Assembly: GCA_021298575.1 (NCBI GenBank)
Contig: JAJTFM010000034.1
Span: 1-48,631, forward strand
Length of the DNA stretch: 48,631 nt
Reading direction: 5' to 3'
From: Saprospiraceae bacterium
GTDB lineage: Bacteria; Bacteroidota; Bacteroidia; Chitinophagales; Saprospiraceae
Shown here: positions 42,657-48,631 of the stretch, piece after piece
Position numbering within the stretch: the first letter of the stretch is position 1
Layout: every line of letters begins with the position of its first letter
Made by a program: the position numbers and the translations under genes
The notes under the pieces: generated by a model
What the model was told of the DNA's origin: nothing
Databases searched by the model: none
What the model saw: only the letters and a program-made list of their open reading frames with translations

Positions 42657-44238
42657 ATGAGATTAAGTAAAATTCTTTTTCAAGCAACTGCAACACTTTT
42701 GACGCTATCCATCTTCAGCAGTACCTCATTTGCACAAGATGAGAGGAGATCAATAAGTATTCTTGGCAGCAGTATATACAATGGGAATATTTATGATTAC
42801 GAGTTCACTATGAACGCGAATGGAACATCAACTCTTAGATTGGGTTCATTAACCGCTGGCTGTGAGGTATTTAGCAGAACAATTCCTAACTTCGAGCCTG
42901 ACATCTTCAAGTTAATCTGTTCAGAATCAGTTAGAGAGATAATCATTCGTGATAGTTTATCCGGAATAGATACTGTTACCAGTGGAATAAATAATTTCAC
43001 TTCTGACGTCTTTTTCGGTGATCAAGAATATATACGTGGACGTAAAGTCTCCCTGTATTGAACAGCGGGTTTATAATCTTCGATTCAAGAACAAGACTCC
43101 TATTTCTGTCTCGTCGCGTAATGATGATGATCGCTTTAGTGATTATGGAATATACCTGACTGACCCTGATTGGATTCTGGACACCCTGATTCGAAATGAG
43201 AGATCTAAATTTCTGAATGATACAGCAAAATTCGACCCTGATCAAGGTTACTGGAAATTCGCTGAATATCGCAAAAGAATATACCGTCTGGCAAGGAGCA
43301 AAAAAATTGGGTATATAGTGTCTAAATTAATAGGTTTTAAGTTCGCTGTTGAAGAGAAGTTTAAAAGTGATAATCTATATTTTCTTCTCTCCGAGCTCAT
43401 AGATTACAAGAGTTTACTTGATGTTGACCGGGAAGATTATAGCCCTAGAAACTGTGTGATCGAGCTTTCTCCACAAAATCCCGTAGCGGAATTGCGAAAA
43501 ATCAAGAAAAGCAGAATACTGACATATAATCCAAACGGACTAGTCCAATCCGAAGTCAGTACAAAGTTTCTGCTAAATACCAAAAAGACTGGAGAGAATG
43601 CATATAATATGAGTCTACTTGGTTACGTAGAACCCAAGTTCGTGTATTCCAAAATCGAATACAACAATCGTGATCTAATATTCAATCAAGGGGATTTGTC
43701 AGCCCCATCGCTTGCCCAAAATCGAAAAGTATTCGAAACAAGTCCTGTAAATATATTCCGACACCAGCGCTTCTCCTTTGATGTGGACATGAATGCACTT
43801 AAATTCAATGTACCTCGTCTGAAATCAAACTTCCGATTGAATTTTTCTGCGGGGGTTAATCAGTTGATCTCAAGTGATACAATAAATGTAGTGAACGGCA
43901 TACCTGAATCAAGTATTATTCCATTTGAGAATGTCATTAACAACTGGAAGTATGGATATACCATCATGATGGAGGTGAAGCCTGAAAGAAGGTTTGGTAT
44001 TCACTTTGCATATGACTGGAGAAGATATAACATTCTTAACAGTGATTATATTTTCGGAACTACTCAGAATGTTTTGCACACAGTTTGCACCGAAAGTTTT
44101 TTGAAAACACATGAAGAAAGCAATAGCACGGTCTTCTTCAGAACAAGGTTATCGTTTAGTAGTCCGATTCAGGACAGTAACTTTCTCCAAATTCAAATAG
44201 GGTGTCTCTTCGACATTTTCAGAACAAAAATCCGCTAG
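42657..44238 (+). pseudogene. Secreted probable outer-membrane barrel protein, frameshifted
   Basis: The first frame (42657-43061, 134 codons) has a signal peptide (LTLSIFSSTSFAQD). The second frame (from about 43018 to 44238, 406 codons) has no signal but ends in barrel-like strands (NWKYGYTIMMEVKPERRFGI, TVFFRTRLSFSSP, FLQIQIGCLFDIF). A barrel needs export, so the two frames most likely belong to one gene of about 540 codons, with the switch between 42970 and 43061. A run of five T at 43011-43015 lies in that interval. I do not recognise the family. The DNA is clearly more AT-rich than its neighbours, suggesting transfer. The alternative is two overlapping genes with a GTG start at 43018. 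Confidence 0.6.
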
Positions 44239-45687
44239 TCAATACCCTCCCATAATACCCCGTTTCTGCAATAACCCCTTCAGCTCGTCGAATACCTCGG
44301 GAGCGTGTCGCCTGACAGAACCGAACAGTGTACTCATGGAGGCAGGCAACGAGGAGCCGTGCTGGTGATATAACTGCAGCACGTCGTCGTAAAACTGCTG
44401 CGAAATTTGTCTGAACTTCAACTTTTCCAGGCGGTAACCGGCCAGTGAGAGCATCCAGGGAATGGACGGCAGGTAGTTCGGACTTTTCTGGTACACGGTG
44501 TTGCGATCGGTCAGTTGCTGTTGTTGTGCCAGCCGCAGCATGGCGTTGAAATCGCCCGATCCGAGCAGTGCCTCCAGCCAGGCCGAGAAAAAGAGATGCC
44601 AGCGGTGATCAAAAATTTCCTTCCGGTAAACATCAAAGAAGGTGCGCGCGTGCGTAACCGACTGCTTGAACTGGCCTAACTGATTGTACGCCAGACAAAT
44701 ATATGCTGCGTTACCGATTTTGTTGTGTATGTTCTGCTCCTTGCGCGCGAGCGGAAGCGATTGCCGGAGTACTTTCAGTGCCTCGTCGGCCCGCGACTGA
44801 CGCAGCAGGATGGCGGCCAGGTTATTTACATAGTACACATAGTCATTGTTCTCTGCCCTGATGGACAAGTAGCCGTAGTAGGTGGCTTTTTCCAGTTCAT
44901 TCTGCCGGGCATACATGAGCAGTCGCTGACTGTAGAAATTGAGCAGCAGCCGGCGCGAGTAGAATTTGCCCTCCCGGAGCAGCTTCTCCTGATAGTCAAA
45001 TTTGTCGGGTAGCAGGTCGAAGCGACGGTAGTTGTAGGCAATGAAAATCAGCCGGATCAGGGCCAGATTCCGGTTGTAACCATCGAGCGACTGATCATAG
45101 AAGACGGCGCTGAGCCACTGTTCCCACCGCATGGAATCGGTGGAATTGGTGGTGTATTGCGCTATGATGTCTTCCGTTGCCTGATGCAATTTATCGTTTA
45201 CCAGGCGGGCATATTCGTAACTGGTCCGGTGAACAGCCAGAAAATCGGTTACACACTTGTGCTCTGCGTAGCGCATGCGTACGTGCAGGTAATGCCTGAA
45301 CATTCGTCCCAGATCGTACAGTTTCAGGAAGTTATACGATGTGGCATCAGCACCCTGAAACATCCTGAGCAGTCGTTTCTCATCGTCGCTGTGAATGGCA
45401 TCCGAGTGTACAGACAGTTCAACAGCGGAGAGCCACGCAAATTCCTTGTCCACATCAAAGGCTTCGAGCCGCTCCTCAATCCACGTTTTCAGGTGAGAGT
45501 ATTTACGTTTGTCAATCTCCTCGTCATAGGGCAGGAAACTGTCAATCCTGGAGCAATTGGCTGAAATGGTATCCAGAATTCTGCTGCGCTCGGTATCCTC
45601 AAAACGCTGAACGGATTGCAGGATATCCAGTTCTATGGGTAGAAGGGAATTGGCAAATGCAGCAAATGTCTGAAGTCTGGATCGCAT
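44239..45687 (-). CDS. Hypothetical TPR-like protein
   Basis: 482 residues, cytoplasmic by absence of signal or membrane segment. The middle and C-terminal parts show TPR-type helices, for example YVNNLAAILLRQSRADEALK and ICLAYNQLGQFKQSVTHART. The N-terminus (AFANSLLPIELDILQSVQRF) is not known to me. The style recalls the helical protein at 2562-3983, but I see no alignable motif between them. It probably serves as a protein-binding scaffold; partner unknown. Its stop directly abuts that of the convergent barrel pseudogene, and the fabG start lies upstream in the same direction about 800 bp away. Confidence 0.85.
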   Translation of the reverse strand: MRSRLQTFAAFANSLLPIELDILQSVQRFEDTERSRILDTISANCSRIDSFLPYDEEIDKRKYSHLKTWIEERLEAFDVDKEFAWLSAVELSVHSDAIHSDDEKRLLRMFQGADATSYNFLKLYDLGRMFRHYLHVRMRYAEHKCVTDFLAVHRTSYEYARLVNDKLHQATEDIIAQYTTNSTDSMRWEQWLSAVFYDQSLDGYNRNLALIRLIFIAYNYRRFDLLPDKFDYQEKLLREGKFYSRRLLLNFYSQRLLMYARQNELEKATYYGYLSIRAENNDYVYYVNNLAAILLRQSRADEALKVLRQSLPLARKEQNIHNKIGNAAYICLAYNQLGQFKQSVTHARTFFDVYRKEIFDHRWHLFFSAWLEALLGSGDFNAMLRLAQQQQLTDRNTVYQKSPNYLPSIPWMLSLAGYRLEKLKFRQISQQFYDDVLQLYHQHGSSLPASMSTLFGSVRRHAPEVFDELKGLLQKRGIMGGY

Positions 45688-45764
45688 GAATTATGGAGTA
45701 CGCCTCATGACGGCCGTACTCCGGACTGCAAATCTAGGGTTTTTCGGGGTGTTTTCAATACTGG

Positions 45765-46499
45765 CTACAGGGTTATTCCACCATCCACACTGATTGTTGT
45801 TCCATTGATGTATGCGGCATCGTCCGAAGCGAGGAATACATAAGCCGCTGCTATTTCTTCCGGTGCCCCCAACCGGCCTGCCGGTACTTTTTCGCGCATT
45901 TTGGCCAGTACTTCTTCCGGCATGGCTGCCACCATTTCGGTTGCTATGAATCCGGGAGCGACAGCATTTACGGTGATGCCTTTTCGTCCGAGTTCGCGGG
46001 CCCATACTTTGGACATGGCAATGACGCCTGCCTTAGTGGCAGCATAGTTGGTCTGTCCGAAATTACCATACAGTCCGACTACAGAAGAAGCGTTGACGAT
46101 TCTGCCGCTGCCTTTGGCCACCATCACGGGTGCAATAGCCTTTGTACAGTTAAAAACACCGGTGAGATTGACATCTATGACCTGATCCCATTGTTCGTGG
46201 GTCATTTTCATCAGCGTTGCGTCGCGTGTAATACCGGCATTATTAATCAGAATATCTATAGTTCCGAATGCGGACAGCGTATCGGCTACAGCTGCTTCAA
46301 CTGCCGCCATATCGGAAGTATTCACAGAAAAGAAACGTGCTGCGGCTCCCAGTTCGCCCACCAGTGCCTCGCCTCTTTCGCGGTTCATATCCCATATCGC
46401 CACGCTGGCGCCCTCTGCCACGAAACGAATGGCTGTGGCTCTCCCGATTCCGGCAGAGCCTCCGGTGATGACTGCGACTTTATTTTCCAGTTTTTTCAT
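45765..46499 (-). CDS. fabG: 3-oxoacyl-ACP reductase, SDR family
   Basis: 244 residues with the complete classical SDR set: TGGSAGIGRA (NADP-binding, T12-A21), NNAG (N86-G89), N111, S139, Y152 and K156 (NYAATKAG), and the PGFIATEM loop. The C-terminal SVDGGITL is typical of FabG. The enzyme reduces 3-oxoacyl-ACP in fatty-acid elongation; a PhaB-type acetoacetyl-CoA reductase cannot be excluded. A FabH-type synthase gene begins 1.9 kb away on the other strand, but they are not an operon. A -7 box lies just upstream. Confidence 0.92.
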   Translation of the reverse strand: MKKLENKVAVITGGSAGIGRATAIRFVAEGASVAIWDMNRERGEALVGELGAAARFFSVNTSDMAAVEAAVADTLSAFGTIDILINNAGITRDATLMKMTHEQWDQVIDVNLTGVFNCTKAIAPVMVAKGSGRIVNASSVVGLYGNFGQTNYAATKAGVIAMSKVWARELGRKGITVNAVAPGFIATEMVAAMPEEVLAKMREKVPAGRLGAPEEIAAAYVFLASDDAAYINGTTISVDGGITL

Positions 46500-46525
46500 A
46501 ATCAGAACGGTTTTATTTGAAGTCG

Positions 46526-46533
46526 CAAAATTA
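46526..46533 (-). promoter_or_regulatory. -7 element for fabG
   Basis: Minus strand TAATTTTG matches TAnnTTTG, 26 bp before the ATG. No clear TTG box. The remaining gap to 46738 is AT-rich, with no other signal I can support. Confidence 0.45.
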
Positions 46534-46738
46534 AGCTCCCTTCCAGACCTTTACCCATTGTTTCACTTGTTTCATATGCTCTGACCAGCTTTCGGTCAAT
46601 AGTTCATATTTATTTTTAATTAATTCATTATCAATATATTAAAGTATTAAGTCAACCCACCGTTTTTATAACAGCGTACTGCTGAAAGGACTCGTCTGGC
46701 GTACATTTAATTTTCTGTTCATCAAGAATCTGTACGTT

Positions 46739-48241
46739 ATGAGTTATTCAAATGCCACTGTGCTTCTGCTTATTGCTTACGCCGGCGTCATGTTGTATTT
46801 TGCCATACGCGGTGCCCGGCAAACCAGATCGCTGGCTGATTATGCCCTGGGCAGTCAGGGTTTTTCACCGCTGGTAGTTGGCTTGTCGCTGGCAGCGGGT
46901 ATTACCAGCGCTGCCACTTTTATTATCAATCCCGGGTTTGTCGCCCTGTATGGCTGGAGTGCTTTTCTGGCCATGTCGCTGATTATTCCGATTGCGCTTT
47001 ACGGATCGCTGGTAGTGCTTACCAAGAGCTTTCGCCAGTACGGAGCTTCCGTGAAGGCGCTTACGCTCTCTCAATGGATGTCGCTGAGGTATAACAGCAA
47101 GGCCCTCGGCGTCTGGTTTGCTGTGCTGGCCTTTCTTCTGCTCACTTTTATTGTACTGATATGCGTCGGGCTAACCAAAGTACTTGCGCCGGCCCTCGGG
47201 GTTGGCGAATTTCCCGTTCTGGTTGGACTTGTTATCTTTGTTTTCGGTTATATGATGTTTGGCGGAGCCAATACCATGATATATACCAATGCTGTACAGG
47301 CGGTACTCATGCTGATTGTGGCAGTAATAATGCTCGGTTCGGGATGGCAGTACTTCAGCACGGGGGTAAGTGGCTTCTGGCAGCAGCTGGCTGCAATAGA
47401 TCCGAAACTGATAGTTCCGTTTAACAGTGCAAGTCCGTTGTTCCGCGACTGGTTTGAGGTGATATTCTGCAATTTGTTTGTAGGAGTTGCCATAGTTTGT
47501 CAGCCACATATTATTACCCGTTCGCTGATGCTGAAGCGGGCAGAAGATGTGAATCGCTATTTATGGATTGCCATAGTTGCCGAGACGATCTACTTTATGG
47601 TACTCTTCACCGGTTTTTATGCACGTCTGCAGTTCCCCGATCTGTCAGTAAACGGCACCCTGCTGAAAATGGATGCTATTATTCCGGCGTATGTGCTTCA
47701 GGTATTTCCGGTGGGTGCCGGTATTCTTGTTATACTTGGCCTTATCTCTGCCGGATTATCCACGTTGGAGGGTCTGATACAATCAGTTTCAACCACGCTT
47801 ACCAATGACCTGCTGGTTCCGCTTGCAGGGTCAAAAAGTCATAATGAGGAGCAGCATATCCGGTTTGTTACGGGAATGAATAAAGTTGTCATCGGGGTAA
47901 TGGCAGTTATCACCATTGCCTGGAGCTACTACCAGCTTCAATATCCGAATCTGAGTGTGGGTATTCTGGCTCAAAACGGGGTTTACGCCTATTTTTCAGC
48001 CGCTTTCGTACCTGTATTGCTGGGAATATACGGCAAGGACGTTCCAATTGCCGCCCCTGTTGCCGCTTCTGTGACAGCTATTATGGTACACTTCAGTGTT
48101 TACTATGGAGGGTTAACGCCTTATACCCAGGGGGCAGTGCGAAATCCTGCAGTAGCTGCCGCACTCGCCATCATATCGGCCACCGTTGTCGGACTGGTGA
48201 TTTATCTGACGCGGAAAAAAGAGGGAGAAACCTTAGCTTGA
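46739..48241 (+). CDS. Sodium:solute symporter family transporter
   Basis: 500 residues with about 13 hydrophobic segments and no cleaved signal. The SSF pattern is clear: SLADYALGSQGFSPLVVGLS near the N-terminus (family core G-x-x-x-G...SLAAG), AAGITSAATFIINPGF, FGGANTMIYTNAVQAVLMLI (core GG), and SAGLSTLEGLIQSVSTTLTN near residue 340, which holds Na-site Ser/Thr residues. It imports a small solute with sodium; pantothenate- or amino-acid-type subfamilies are possible but the substrate is not determinable. Divergent from fabG. Confidence 0.92.
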   Translation: MSYSNATVLLLIAYAGVMLYFAIRGARQTRSLADYALGSQGFSPLVVGLSLAAGITSAATFIINPGFVALYGWSAFLAMSLIIPIALYGSLVVLTKSFRQYGASVKALTLSQWMSLRYNSKALGVWFAVLAFLLLTFIVLICVGLTKVLAPALGVGEFPVLVGLVIFVFGYMMFGGANTMIYTNAVQAVLMLIVAVIMLGSGWQYFSTGVSGFWQQLAAIDPKLIVPFNSASPLFRDWFEVIFCNLFVGVAIVCQPHIITRSLMLKRAEDVNRYLWIAIVAETIYFMVLFTGFYARLQFPDLSVNGTLLKMDAIIPAYVLQVFPVGAGILVILGLISAGLSTLEGLIQSVSTTLTNDLLVPLAGSKSHNEEQHIRFVTGMNKVVIGVMAVITIAWSYYQLQYPNLSVGILAQNGVYAYFSAAFVPVLLGIYGKDVPIAAPVAASVTAIMVHFSVYYGGLTPYTQGAVRNPAVAAALAIISATVVGLVIYLTRKKEGETLA

Positions 48242-48416
48242 GCTGCTTTCGTCCACCCGTCATTTCAATTCAGCAACTTTTTGTTAATCAGTATTTTATT
48301 TCAAAAAAAAGTCTGCTGAAAAACATAAGTCAACCCCGAATTTGATTTTCCAATCGTTCTCCGGCATCGGAAATGCCTGCTACTTTGAGTGCTCAAAATT
48401 ACTTCTGAACTGACAC

Positions 48417-48631
48417 ATGCGTAACGCAACAATATTATCATCGGGGTCCTATGCGCCCGAAAGAGTGGTTGAAAACCGGTGGTTCAACGAACAACTGGGA
48501 GAGGATGTGGATACTTGGCTCCGCGAGAATGTACAGATCTACAGGCGCCGCTGGTGTGCGCCTGATCAGAGTACCGCCGATCTGGTGGTGAAGGCGGCCG
48601 GGGCTGCCCTCGAAACTGCCGGACTAGCCCC
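48417..48631 (+). CDS. FabH-type 3-oxoacyl-ACP synthase III (5' part, runs off the window)
   Basis: The frame is open from the ATG at 48417 to the right edge, 71 codons. The N-terminus (MRNATILSSGSYAPERVVEN, then WFNEQLGEDVDTWL) and the block IYRRRWCAPDQSTADLVVKA match the start of ketoacyl synthase III proteins, where the equivalent reads ...RR...STSDL...AA. The active-site Cys, His and Asn lie beyond the window. It starts condensation in fatty-acid synthesis or, in related subfamilies, in alkene or natural-product pathways. Confidence 0.88.
   Translation, partial: MRNATILSSGSYAPERVVENRWFNEQLGEDVDTWLRENVQIYRRRWCAPDQSTADLVVKAAGAALETAGLA

Overview
The window looks like a chromosomal segment of a Bacteroidota bacterium. 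Three things point there: sigma-ABfr-type promoters (TTG, a 17-22 nt spacer, then TAnnTTTG) ahead of many genes; almost no Shine-Dalgarno sequences; and many proteins of the type IX secretion system (T9SS). The cargo style (Cys-paired GCDS repeats, cohesin-like plus dockerin-like architecture, PKD and SprB-like repeats) and FabG/FabH-type genes resemble Saprospiria, but that rank is inference.

Left part (1-10.5 kb): a TonB-dependent receptor running off the left edge, an acyl-CoA dehydrogenase gene broken by two internal deletions, a helical-repeat protein of unknown function, a T9SS-secreted multidomain protein, a DPP-IV peptidase, a candidate small RNA with its own promoter and terminator, and an M28 peptidase gene broken by a frameshift.

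Core (10.6-28.1 kb): porU and porV (T9SS sortase and shuttle), then a likely operon of an NtrC-like AAA+ response regulator without a DNA-binding domain, an OmpR-type regulator and a histidine kinase. Two very large T9SS cargo proteins follow. The first has 20 Cys-paired repeats and sits behind a leader with a strong intrinsic terminator. The second combines PKD/Ig-like, SprB-like and HYR-like repeats. PorU and PorV would process and anchor such cargo at the cell surface.

Middle (28.1-33.6 kb): a flippase-like membrane protein and a two-domain outer-membrane protein in one operon, an OPT-family transporter, and a PorP/SprF-family T9SS membrane protein.

Accessory island (33.6-36.8 kb): two divergently oriented copies of one module (truncated secreted metalloprotease followed by an intact small lipoprotein), each bounded by inverted copies of a dispersed repeat. 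The right-hand module lies inside nested inverted repeats of about 290 bp made of two repeat families. This is the most unusual part of the window. One reading is an orphaned protease/partner-lipoprotein pair.

Right part (36.8 kb to the end): tilS, a DUF5686 surface protein, an ATPase with a nuclease-like C-terminus, an AT-rich frameshifted barrel gene, a TPR-like protein, fabG, a sodium:solute symporter and the start of a FabH-type ketoacyl synthase. I saw no tRNA, rRNA, CRISPR array, transposase or integrase. All calls are by eye; no searches were run.
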